NCBI GenBank assembly: GCA_964534325.1
Contig: CAZHOR010000007.1
Span: 50,071-114,070 of the forward strand
Origin: JdFR-22 sp964534325
Lineage (GTDB): Archaea > Halobacteriota > Archaeoglobi > Archaeoglobales > Archaeoglobaceae
Direction: 5' to 3'
Length of the DNA: 64,000 nt
Part shown: positions 34,517 through 41,834 of the stretch, piece by piece
Layout of the letters: every line of letters starts with the position of its first letter
How positions within the stretch are numbered: the first letter of the stretch is position 1
The notes under the pieces: model-generated
Databases searched by the model: none
What the model saw: the letters and a program-made list of their open reading frames with translations, nothing else
Told to the model about the DNA's origin: nothing
Position numbers and translations under genes: made by a program

Positions 34517-34686
34517 TACAGTTTTAGCTTGACCAATTAGCTCGAAAATTGACAAACGAGTTGGTTGAGCCCCCATCGCCAGAGATTAATTTGAAAAAGT
34601 TTATGTAAGATGTTAATTCCCTCTACAAAACCAGCGCATCAGGGACTGGTAATCGGGGGCTCCAACATTCACCGAGGGATGGTAGC
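34517..34686 (+). promoter_or_regulatory. structured leader between cytochrome genes
   Basis: The region contains two inverted repeats. GAGCCCCCATCGCCAG (34567-34582) pairs with CTGGTAATCGGGGGCTC (34646-34662) with few mismatches, enclosing about 60 bases. Upstream, ACCAA...CTCG pairs with CGAG TTGGT (34535-34565). A TA-rich box lies near 34595-34605. It could be a terminator of the first cytochrome pair or an RNA leader of the second. Confidence 0.4.
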
Positions 34687-35997
34687 ATGAGATCAGCGAT
34701 AATTGTGGTTTTAGTGTTCTCTATCTCAGCACTGGTATTGCTTTCATCCACTGAGACCATAACCCTCTTTTCAGGCAGCCATCACATCTCTGATATCACA
34801 TCTAAAGGCACCGATATTTCATGTACCTCCTGCCATTCCCACATCCAGGAAGAATTGAGTGATTCTGAGATACACGAAGGTTTTGACTGCGTCAATTGCC
34901 ATAGGTTGAAGAGGACGAGCAGTGGGGAGTCTATAGAGTATGCTGCTCACAACGACAGCGGCTGGCATCCCGGGAACCAGAGTCATGCCGCCTACACCCC
35001 CACCTGTCTGGACTGCCACGGAGGAAACGGCATATACTACAACGACACCTGGAAAGCAAAACAAGCACCCCCAGCACCCGCTTTCAACCAAACAAACTAC
35101 GGAAGCGACCACTCCGCACACAAGTCTTTTGTAGAGTTTGCATCAGCCTCCAATAGCTCTGCGGGAGAGAACGAAGCCTGCATAGCGTGTCACACCAATT
35201 ACTCAGTTGAGAACGAGTTCAGCCGACCAAAATACTTCGATTTCAGCGTAAAATGGAATGGTGGGTTGCATATTGATTCAAACGGCCGTGGTCCCACGAA
35301 CACCACAATTGTAACAAAATTGAGCAGTGGGGCGAAACACCAGTTCAAAGCCAGAGTAGAGTGCCAGAGCTGTCATCAGGACGTGTGGCAGGCCATAAAC
35401 AATCCCCAGGAGAACGATTACGGTTCTACCGAAGCCTCACATGTTTGCTGGCAGTGGACCGGGATCGGCTCTGAATGTGACAGTAGCAGTTGTGAACAGG
35501 TCACCAAGGGTGACCCCATACACAATATTTCAAGGATTGGACAGGATGTTGAATACGGTTACGACAACATAACGGATTACTGCATGTCTTCCTGTCACAA
35601 ACCAATGATAAATCCGTCAGCTACCACTCCACCCGTATTTGATAGTCCTGCGCACGCTGCTTACCGGATATCCTGTTACCACTGCCACAACAGCACAGTA
35701 TACGAAGATTCGGTGTGGAGCAAGACCAGACCCGGTTGGGACACCCCTGATTTCGGGAGGAATTTATCGGCTGATACCGTAGACCACAGCAGTCATAAAG
35801 AAATAGATGACCAGGCTTTCTCCCTCCCCCTGTTCACTCAGGCGGAGACATGTATTTCCTGTAAACGAGGTTCCTGCACTTCCTGCCACGACGATGACTG
35901 TGTCCCCGGTGACTGCGAAATAAACTATCCTCGTTACAGGACATGGACCGAGCCCAACAACACCATATACAACTATAACGACAGCAGGTATATCTGA
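34687..35997 (+). CDS. membrane-anchored nonaheme-type cytochrome with CxxCK (paralogue B)
   Basis: 436 residues with the same plan as paralogue A: membrane helix (about 4-22), GSHHISDIT, CxxCH motifs starting at Cys46, 68, 107, 165, 226 and 330, CMSSCH (299-304) and CISCK (389-393). It has an extra CTSCH (397-401) four residues after the CxxCK, in a Cys-rich insertion ending CVPGDCEINYP, so nine hemes are possible. The tail RTWTEPNNTIYNYNDSRYI matches the other two. It is not coupled to a tetraheme gene; it follows a 170-base leader. Residues 85-145 are nearly identical to paralogue A, even at DNA level. Confidence 0.87.
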   Translation: MRSAIIVVLVFSISALVLLSSTETITLFSGSHHISDITSKGTDISCTSCHSHIQEELSDSEIHEGFDCVNCHRLKRTSSGESIEYAAHNDSGWHPGNQSHAAYTPTCLDCHGGNGIYYNDTWKAKQAPPAPAFNQTNYGSDHSAHKSFVEFASASNSSAGENEACIACHTNYSVENEFSRPKYFDFSVKWNGGLHIDSNGRGPTNTTIVTKLSSGAKHQFKARVECQSCHQDVWQAINNPQENDYGSTEASHVCWQWTGIGSECDSSSCEQVTKGDPIHNISRIGQDVEYGYDNITDYCMSSCHKPMINPSATTPPVFDSPAHAAYRISCYHCHNSTVYEDSVWSKTRPGWDTPDFGRNLSADTVDHSSHKEIDDQAFSLPLFTQAETCISCKRGSCTSCHDDDCVPGDCEINYPRYRTWTEPNNTIYNYNDSRYI

Positions 35998-36073
35998 ACC
36001 TATCTAATTTTAATTTTAAAATCATAATTGCTAAAAGGAAAGCTTAAGTATAGAATTAACCAAACATAATTTG

Positions 36074-36718
36074 ATGAGTATTATTAAGATAATAATAATC
36101 ACTTTCATAATTCTGGCTACAGGACTGGTTGTCCTCCCCTCCACGGTCAACCTTTTTGCCGGAGAGCATTCATTCTACAATATTGAGAATGGATATGGGA
36201 GCAGATGCATTAAGTGTCATGCAGACATATTCGATGAACTTAAAGCTGGTGCAAACCACTCTACAGTAGATGGAGAAGAAGGATGGAGTGGTGAGGAGTG
36301 CATGGGGTGTCATAGGGCAAATGCGAGCATAACCTTTGCAAATGCGACCACAAACACACCAGGAGACGAAGCACATGCCGCAACCATAATCCATTGTGGT
36401 TATTGTCATCTTAACTCCACCAACCCCTTCAACGCACCGGTTGCAGGAGGTTTTGGGTTATCCGATTTAAGTAATGATACGGGATACAATGCCTCACACT
36501 ACAGCTTCATGATAGAGTCCAGGGACAGCGATCTGCTAAAGGAAGAGAGCGAGCCCTGTGTCGCCTGCCACACCAATACACATGCTAGAATAAATTTTTC
36601 AATGGTCTCCGAGACGAAGATGGTTTTCAACAACACATTGGCTGATTCAGATTCTCATTGGGATTTAGAGGACGTGACGATAAACCAGATTGAGTCTTAC
36701 ATAGAGGTGAAAGAATGA
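36074..36718 (+). CDS. membrane-anchored tetraheme c-type cytochrome (copy 2)
   Basis: 214 residues from ATG 36074 (a TTG three bases earlier is in frame). It parallels copy 1: membrane helix, VNLFAGEHSFYNIE, then CIKCH, CMGCH, CGYCH and CVACH, which start at Cys45, 76, 108 and 162. An extra 10-residue insertion with sequons follows the second heme (ANASITFANATTNTP). Its end overlaps the next cytochrome by 4 bases, repeating the pair architecture. Confidence 0.87.
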   Translation: MSIIKIIIITFIILATGLVVLPSTVNLFAGEHSFYNIENGYGSRCIKCHADIFDELKAGANHSTVDGEEGWSGEECMGCHRANASITFANATTNTPGDEAHAATIIHCGYCHLNSTNPFNAPVAGGFGLSDLSNDTGYNASHYSFMIESRDSDLLKEESEPCVACHTNTHARINFSMVSETKMVFNNTLADSDSHWDLEDVTINQIESYIEVKE

Positions 36719-37998
36719 GGATAATTGTTTTCGCCATATTCGTGATCGCTCTATCAACGCTGGCCCTATTCAGCGGTACAGATGTGATCACCATGCTGAA
36801 CGGTTCACACTCCATAAACAGCCTGACCACAGATGTAAATGATGTAGAATGCTCTGGATGCCACCAGAGAATGCGAGACCAGCTGGATAACTCATCCATT
36901 CACTCCGATTTTAAGTGTGAAGAGTGCCACCGACTGGCCAAAACTGCTGGAGGAGAAGTGATCAAATATGCTGTTCATAATCAGAGTGGGGTTATAATCG
37001 GGAACGAGTCTCACTCTGCATATACACCGAGGTGTCTGGACTGCCACGGAGACGATGGGGTGTATTTTAACGATACATGGGCTCAGAAACAAGCTCCCAC
37101 AGCTATAGCATTTAACGAATCTGGTTATGGGAGTGATTACTCTGCCCATAAGCCGTTTGTGGAGCAGGCACTGGAGTGGGGGTTATCCAAAGGAGAGAAC
37201 GAGGCCTGTATAGCGTGTCATACTAATTATTCCATGGAATTTGAGTTTAAGAGGCCTGAATGGTTTGATTTTTATGTGGAGAAATCTTCAAATACGATTT
37301 CTATTTCCAACATCGAGTATGGTTCAACCAACACAACGACCATCAGCAAATCAGTTAACAGTGCAAAGCATGAGTTTAAACAGGGATACAGAAATGGTGT
37401 AAAGTGTGGGAGCTGTCATTCCGATGTCTGGAGAGCAGCCAACCACACCATTGAAGAGGAGGGGAATTATGAGGCAACAAATGCCTCGCACGTCTGTTGG
37501 CAGTTTGAAAAATCAGGAGGTAGTAGCGGCTCCTTTGACAGTCCCATGCACAACACCACCTGTGTTCACAGCGAATACGGGTCAACTTGTTATGGGTTAA
37601 TCTCGGACAGCTTTCAGTCGACGCCGGATTACTACGATAATATAACAGAATATTGTCTGGTTTCCTGTCACAACCCCAAGATCGGGGGGTCGACTGACTG
37701 GAGTTACGTAGCAGACACTTTCAAGGCTACTACCCACGCTGCACATAGAGTGTCGTGCTATGACTGCCACAACGATGATATAGAAGATTATGTTGAATAC
37801 TACAGGCTACCCAACAACGACTATGTTGAGTGTCAGTCCAAACACGGAGTTTCGGATATAACTGATGAACCTCTCTTTGTACATGCAGAGACTTGCATAG
37901 CATGCAAAAGAGATGACGTTGCCAGCTCAGGAACATATAAAACATGGACAGAGCCCAATAACACCATGTACGATGTTGGTGGTGGATACTATATATAA
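36715..37998 (+). CDS. membrane-anchored octaheme cytochrome with C-terminal CxxCK (paralogue C)
   Basis: 427 residues. Membrane helix (about 3-21), LNGSHSINSL, CxxCH starting at Cys46, 68, 107, 165, 231 and 348, CLVSCH (314-319) and CIACK (394-398). The tail is KTWTEPNNTMYDV and GGGYYI. Its middle (residues 255-300) differs most from the other two and has additional single Cys residues (CWQFE, NTTCVHSEYGSTCYG). Sequence between hemes 1 and 5 aligns without gaps to paralogues A and B, so the fold is conserved. It is coupled to tetraheme copy 2. Confidence 0.88.
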   Translation: MRIIVFAIFVIALSTLALFSGTDVITMLNGSHSINSLTTDVNDVECSGCHQRMRDQLDNSSIHSDFKCEECHRLAKTAGGEVIKYAVHNQSGVIIGNESHSAYTPRCLDCHGDDGVYFNDTWAQKQAPTAIAFNESGYGSDYSAHKPFVEQALEWGLSKGENEACIACHTNYSMEFEFKRPEWFDFYVEKSSNTISISNIEYGSTNTTTISKSVNSAKHEFKQGYRNGVKCGSCHSDVWRAANHTIEEEGNYEATNASHVCWQFEKSGGSSGSFDSPMHNTTCVHSEYGSTCYGLISDSFQSTPDYYDNITEYCLVSCHNPKIGGSTDWSYVADTFKATTHAAHRVSCYDCHNDDIEDYVEYYRLPNNDYVECQSKHGVSDITDEPLFVHAETCIACKRDDVASSGTYKTWTEPNNTMYDVGGGYYI

Positions 37999-38127
37999 AC
38001 CCGATTACAGTCTTTACAAAAAACCAAGTAAAGGAAAAAAGATAGTGGTTCGAAAGCAGGGAGTCTTAAGTTAATGTTGAGAGTAATGTTGAGAGTTTAT
38101 TAGGATATTAACCTGTTGCCAGAATCA

Positions 38128-38137
38128 TTTATATATA
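38128..38137 (+). promoter_or_regulatory. TATA box of the UPF0175/DUF3368 module
   Basis: TTTATATATA lies 22 to 31 bases before the ATG at 38159, so transcription should begin at or very near the start codon (leaderless transcript, common in archaea). A GTATAC palindrome lies between box and start and may be an operator. Confidence 0.6.
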
Positions 38138-38158
38138 CCTTTTACCACAATTGTATAC

Positions 38159-38449
38159 ATGGAGACCATGTCCGTTAGAATACCTACTGAAGAATTGGAA
38201 GAGATCGACAAAATATCCAGAGAAAAGGGTATGAAGCGGTCTGACGTGTTAAGAGAAGTATTAAGAGCAGGTATAAGAGATAAAAAACTGGGAATTGCCC
38301 TGGATAAGTATAGAAATTACGAGATAACTGCCTGGAAAGCGGCAAGGCTTGCAGACGTGCCATTGACAAAGTTTTTCCAAATACTCAAATCCAGGAATAT
38401 GGAAATACATTACACTGAAGAAGAAGTTGAAGAGGAGTTCAACTTGTAA
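38159..38449 (+). CDS. UPF0175 antitoxin
   Basis: 96 residues. The ribbon-helix-helix part is SVRIPTEELEEIDKISREKG and then KRSDVLREVLRAG. The UPF0175 part is ITAWKAARLADVPLTKFFQI. It is followed 39 bases later by its DUF3368 partner. Complete. Confidence 0.87.
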   Translation: METMSVRIPTEELEEIDKISREKGMKRSDVLREVLRAGIRDKKLGIALDKYRNYEITAWKAARLADVPLTKFFQILKSRNMEIHYTEEEVEEEFNL

Positions 38450-38488
38450 TACCTGATATCCGATATTTGATACTAATGTTGTGATATT

Positions 38489-39004
38489 GTGATCTCCAAC
38501 TCTTCTCCCCTCATCTTATTGGCCAAAATAAACGAAGTCGATATCCTCGGAGTTTTTAATGAGTTGCTTATTCATGAGGAAGTTTACAAGGAGATAATGA
38601 AGGGGAAATTGTCAAATTCGCCTGATGCTTTCACTATAGAGGGGATGGTTGAAGAGGGCAAGATAAGAATACTTAATCTTAATGAGAATGGAAAGAAAGT
38701 CTATGAGAAAATAACTGGTAGATATAAGTCGTTGGATGCAGGAGAGGCGGCAACAATTGCTTTGGCCTTGCAAAGAGATGAGGAGAGAGTTCTAGTCGAT
38801 GAGAGTATAGCCAGAAGGGTTTGCAAACTCGTGGGTTTAAGGCCTGTTGGTTCACTTGGGGTGGTTTTGCTCGCCTATAAGAACGGTATTATCGACGAGA
38901 ACAGGGTAAAAATTATTGTCCGTAAAATGGTCTCCTCTGACTTTAGAGTAAGTGCATCGGTAACAGAGAGGTTCTGGGAGCTTTTTGAGAAAATGGAGAG
39001 GTAA
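38489..39004 (+). CDS. DUF3368 PIN-like toxin
   Basis: 171 residues from GTG 38489: ISNSSPLILLAKINEVDIL, then LDAGEAATIALALQRDEERV and LVDESIARRVCKLVGL with the acidic residues, then GSLGVVLLAYKNG. All motifs are intact. It pairs with the UPF0175 gene just upstream. Confidence 0.85.
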   Translation: MISNSSPLILLAKINEVDILGVFNELLIHEEVYKEIMKGKLSNSPDAFTIEGMVEEGKIRILNLNENGKKVYEKITGRYKSLDAGEAATIALALQRDEERVLVDESIARRVCKLVGLRPVGSLGVVLLAYKNGIIDENRVKIIVRKMVSSDFRVSASVTERFWELFEKMER

Positions 39005-39065
39005 GGTGGATGGCAAATAGCAGCAAACTGTGGATGAATCCCTTAAAAGACCAAAAATTTAAATA

Positions 39066-39090
39066 TTTACAAAATTAACAATATTGTAAA
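39066..39090. promoter_or_regulatory. inverted repeat at the RelB-type gene start
   Basis: TTTACAA (39066-39072) and TTGTAAA (39084-39090) form a perfect inverted repeat with an 11-base spacer, ending at the start codon. It is a good place for the antitoxin to bind and repress its own operon. Confidence 0.55.
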
Positions 39091-39269
39091 TGACCACTAA
39101 TAAAAGGATACCAGTTTCAGAATCCGTATGGAAGAGATTATCAGAACTTAAAAAGCCAGGACAAACCTTTGACCAGCTCTTAGACGACTTAATAGAGAGA
39201 GAAAAAAAGTACAGGCTACTACAGGATATGAAGAGAGTTGAGGAAGAAGAGGAATTCACGGAGTTGTAG
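39090..39269 (+). CDS. small RelB/DUF7557-type antitoxin
   Basis: 59 residues: MTTNKRIPVSESVWKRLSEL, then PGQTFDQLLDDLIEREKKYR and an acidic tail. The opening strand and two helices are ribbon-helix-helix-like, as in small archaeal antitoxins. It lies directly before a RelE-fold gene, and an inverted repeat at its start suits autoregulation. It is a little below 60 residues, so it is easily missed. Confidence 0.75.
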   Translation: MTTNKRIPVSESVWKRLSELKKPGQTFDQLLDDLIEREKKYRLLQDMKRVEEEEEFTEL

Positions 39270-39271
39270 TC

Positions 39272-39553
39272 CTGACCTACAAAGTCCTAATAAGCAATAG
39301 GGCGCTTAATTTTCTCGACTCCCTCACTGAAAAAAGTCAGAGGATTGTTAGAGATAAACTCGAAATACTCTACGAAAATCCCTACCCCGGTAAAAGAGGG
39401 GATAAAGAAATACTGAGACTTCCCGACTACGAACTCTACAGACTACATATTTCAAGGACTTTCACGGTATTCTACCGGATATACGGTAAAGAAGTAAAAA
39501 TACTGGATATTATGACCGCCGAGGAAGCACACAAGAGGTATGGCAGATTGTAA
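39272..39553 (+). CDS. RelE-family toxin with no canonical start codon
   Basis: A 93-residue frame: LTYKVLISNRALNFLDSLTE, then LYENPYPGKRGDKEILRLPD, YELYRLHISRTFTVFYRIYG and ILDIMTAEEAHKRY is a complete RelE fold. No ATG, GTG or TTG exists in frame between the upstream stop (39239) and the first strand. The most likely start is CTG 39272, where relatives have Met. This may have silenced the toxin, or an unusual start may keep expression low. A RelE C-terminal fragment at 40414-40479 is related. Confidence 0.75.
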   Translation: MTYKVLISNRALNFLDSLTEKSQRIVRDKLEILYENPYPGKRGDKEILRLPDYELYRLHISRTFTVFYRIYGKEVKILDIMTAEEAHKRYGRL

Positions 39554-39612
39554 ATGATAACTTTATAGTATTCATAAAGACCAAGTATAAGATAAGAGCA
39601 ATCTGGGGATAG

Positions 39613-39968
39613 ATGGGATGGTTTGATAAGTCTGAAGGTTTTAGAAAGAATGCCCGCAACGCATTTAATGTAGAACTTTATGATATTGCCTGTTTTTCAG
39701 CTCAGCAAGCGGTAGAGTTTTATTCGATGGGTAGATAATAGATAAAAGCGGATCAAAACCATATACGCGCTCTTTAGTTGAGCTCCTCAAAATTGTGGAG
39801 AAACTGGGATACGCGGTTTCAGATACAGTGAGAAGATGTGCAAAAGAACTGGGTGAACATTATACTCAAGCCAGATACCCTGATGCCAGAGTTACTGAAT
39901 ACACAAGAGAAGAAGCCGAGAGAGTAATAGAGTGTATGGAGGAGATACTGAATGCTGGAATACTATGA
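39613..39968 (+). pseudogene. HEPN-domain gene, frameshifted
   Basis: The first frame (from ATG 39613) reads MGWFDKSEGFRKNARNAFNV and then YDIACFSAQQAVEFYS, the start of a HEPN protein, and stops at 39738. Another frame from about 39750 reads SKPYTRSLVELLKIVEKLGY and runs to a stop at 39968, inside the next gene. The Gln-Gln-Ala helix is split from the rest, so the protein is inactive or needs a sequencing correction. Confidence 0.75.
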
Positions 39969-40371
39969 TGTCTTGCGGGAAACGCATAAAGAGTGGGAGG
40001 GTAAATTCGGGGACTTTATTGAAGGACTAAGAAGTAGAGGGGTGTGTGTCATTCTTTTTGGCTCCAAAGCTTCCCAAAAAGATAATTTGCTGAGTGATTT
40101 TGATCTGGTCATTATAACCAAGGATAGTAAGTTAGATTTAGAGATCGACTTTCCTGCAGAGTTGTTTGTTTACAATTTTGAAGAGTGTCTGAAGGAGATC
40201 AAAAATAAAAATACAATTCTTCTGGACGCATTCACCATGGGAAAATTGATATTCGACAATATAGATGTATATAACCGTCTAAACAATGAAGTGGAGAGAA
40301 CTGTCAAAGAAAAAGGAGTGATAAGAACCACCGATGGCTGGATAGCAGAGGAGATCGCCAGAACTGATTAA
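39952..40371 (+). CDS. MNT-type nucleotidyltransferase
   Basis: 139 residues. The catalytic motif is FGSKASQKDNLLSDFDLVI (about residues 36-54), with both Asp residues. This is the usual partner of HEPN proteins; its start overlaps the broken HEPN gene by 17 bases. The antitoxin gene is intact while the toxin-like partner is broken, the expected order of decay. Confidence 0.82.
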   Translation: MLEYYDVLRETHKEWEGKFGDFIEGLRSRGVCVILFGSKASQKDNLLSDFDLVIITKDSKLDLEIDFPAELFVYNFEECLKEIKNKNTILLDAFTMGKLIFDNIDVYNRLNNEVERTVKEKGVIRTTDGWIAEEIARTD

Positions 40372-40413
40372 ACATAACCTGTTCCTTGAGTAAAAAGAAG
40401 ATAAGGAATATTA

Positions 40414-40479
40414 TTCTACCGGATATCTGCTAAAGAGGTAAACTGGATATCATCAATTGAAGAGGCTCACAATAGATAA
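40414..40479 (+). pseudogene. RelE toxin C-terminal fragment
   Basis: 22 codons read FYRISAKEVNWISSIEEAHN followed by Arg and a stop, matching the end of the RelE at 39272-39553. No upstream part is seen. It sits between the MNT gene and the next UPF0175 module. Confidence 0.6.
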
Positions 40480-40616
40480 GGCAGACTATAAATTTTGTTT
40501 TGGAGTTTTGACTGTAAATATTTTGCTCAGAGGTATTATTCAGCTTCTTAAAACTAGTTGAGAAGTAGGAGTGAAATTTAAATATTAAAATGAATAAGTT
40601 TAATACAGGTGTTAGG

Positions 40617-40916
40617 ATGCCCGTTACTTTGACAACGAGGGTTGAGGATGAACTCGCCAAAATGATAGACGAGATCGCAGATACAGAAGGAATGGATAGG
40701 TCCACCGTCATCAGAAGGTTTTTATCAAAAGCAACAAAAGATTGGATGATAGAGAAGAGTTTGAAAGATTATGAAGAGGGTAAACTGACCCTGTGGCAAG
40801 CAGCAACAAAGTGTGGTCTATCTCTTTGGGAGATGATTGAAGAAGCTAAAAAGAAAGAAATTCATGTTCCTTATACTCTGGATGAGTTCAAGGAGGATCT
40901 GAAGGTCTTGAAATGA
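40617..40916 (+). CDS. UPF0175 antitoxin
   Basis: 99 residues from ATG 40617, with AGGTGTTAGG upstream (the frame opens at ATG 40590 but the family starts PVTLTTRVEDELAKMIDE). The C-terminal part KLTLWQAATKCGLSLWEMIE is UPF0175. Its end overlaps the DUF3368 gene by 4 bases. The closest relative is the broken copy at 23627-23782. Confidence 0.87.
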   Translation: MPVTLTTRVEDELAKMIDEIADTEGMDRSTVIRRFLSKATKDWMIEKSLKDYEEGKLTLWQAATKCGLSLWEMIEEAKKKEIHVPYTLDEFKEDLKVLK

Positions 40917-41425
40917 AGAGGATTGTCTCTAATGCCATCCCTCTGATCTATCTTGCGAAAGCGGGAAAGCTTAATTTGTTGAGGTTCGTTTTTAGAGAAG
41001 TTGTTATCCCTGAAGAGGTTAAGGTTGAAGTTGTGGATATGGGCAAGTCTTTGGGAGAAAAAGACGCTTATATCGTAGAGAAAACAATTAATGAGGGTTG
41101 GATTAAGGTTTTGAGTGGAGAAATATTGGAGGTTCCTATAAAACTTGACCCAGGAGAGACTGCAGTTCTTTCTCTCGCAAAAAAGCTTGGTATCAAGGAA
41201 GTGCTGGTTGATGAAGTTTCTGCAAGGGTAGCTGCAAGACTACTTGATTTGACACCAAGAGGAACTATCTATGTTTTACTGAGATCTCTCAAGGAAAGAA
41301 AAATTGACCTAGATGAGTTTCTTGAAATTCTAAATCAGATGGTGGGCCATGGCTTTAGATTAAAGGAAGAAGTTTATGTTGAGGCGATAAAAGAGGCAAG
41401 GAGAATTGATGGAGAAGATAAATAA
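40913..41425 (+). CDS. DUF3368 PIN-like toxin
   Basis: 170 residues: RIVSNAIPLIYLAKAGKLNL, then DPGETAVLSLAKKLGI, VLVDEVSARVAARLLDLTPR and GTIYVLLRSLKERK. All acidic residues are present. It is the intact relative of the frameshifted gene at 23116-23626, with very similar C-terminal half (MVGHGFRLKEEVYVEAIKE). Confidence 0.87.
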   Translation: MKRIVSNAIPLIYLAKAGKLNLLRFVFREVVIPEEVKVEVVDMGKSLGEKDAYIVEKTINEGWIKVLSGEILEVPIKLDPGETAVLSLAKKLGIKEVLVDEVSARVAARLLDLTPRGTIYVLLRSLKERKIDLDEFLEILNQMVGHGFRLKEEVYVEAIKEARRIDGEDK

Positions 41426-41574
41426 TCAAATCTTTGAGATAAAGAAAAATGACTAAGAGAGAAAGTATACCTTTGCGCACAAGTAGAGAAGATATCTATC
41501 TAGTGTCATGGATTTCACCAAAAACTTAATGTGTTTTTTAATAAATTACTATTTTAAAATACTGAGGTAGGTGA

Positions 41575-41805
41575 ATGAATATGGCTGAAGAAGAATACAA
41601 TGTATCTATACCACAGGATGTTTATAAGAAGATAGAGGGTAGAATGGAGGATGCCGGTTTCAACACGGTCTCCGAGTATGTGACTTACGTGCTGAAGGAA
41701 GTTCTGGCGAGCCTGGAAGAGGAAGAAGAGGAAGAAGAAGTCTTCTCAGAGGAAGAAGAAGAGAAGGTTAAAGAGAGGCTGAGAGCCCTCGGATATATAG
41801 ATTAA
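41575..41805 (+). CDS. ribbon-helix-helix-like protein with acidic C-terminal coil
   Basis: 76 residues, ATG at 41575 or 41581. The first half (YNVSIPQDVYKKIEGRMEDA then GFNTVSEYVTYVLKEVLASL) is a ribbon-helix-helix-type fold. The second half is a Glu-rich helix (EEEEEEEE and EEEEEKVKERLRALGY). It stands 29 bases upstream of the phosphodiesterase-like gene on the same strand, so it may regulate it. Confidence 0.6.
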   Translation: MNMAEEEYNVSIPQDVYKKIEGRMEDAGFNTVSEYVTYVLKEVLASLEEEEEEEEVFSEEEEEKVKERLRALGYID

Positions 41806-41834
41806 CCTTTCCTAATATTTTTATTTGTATTGTA

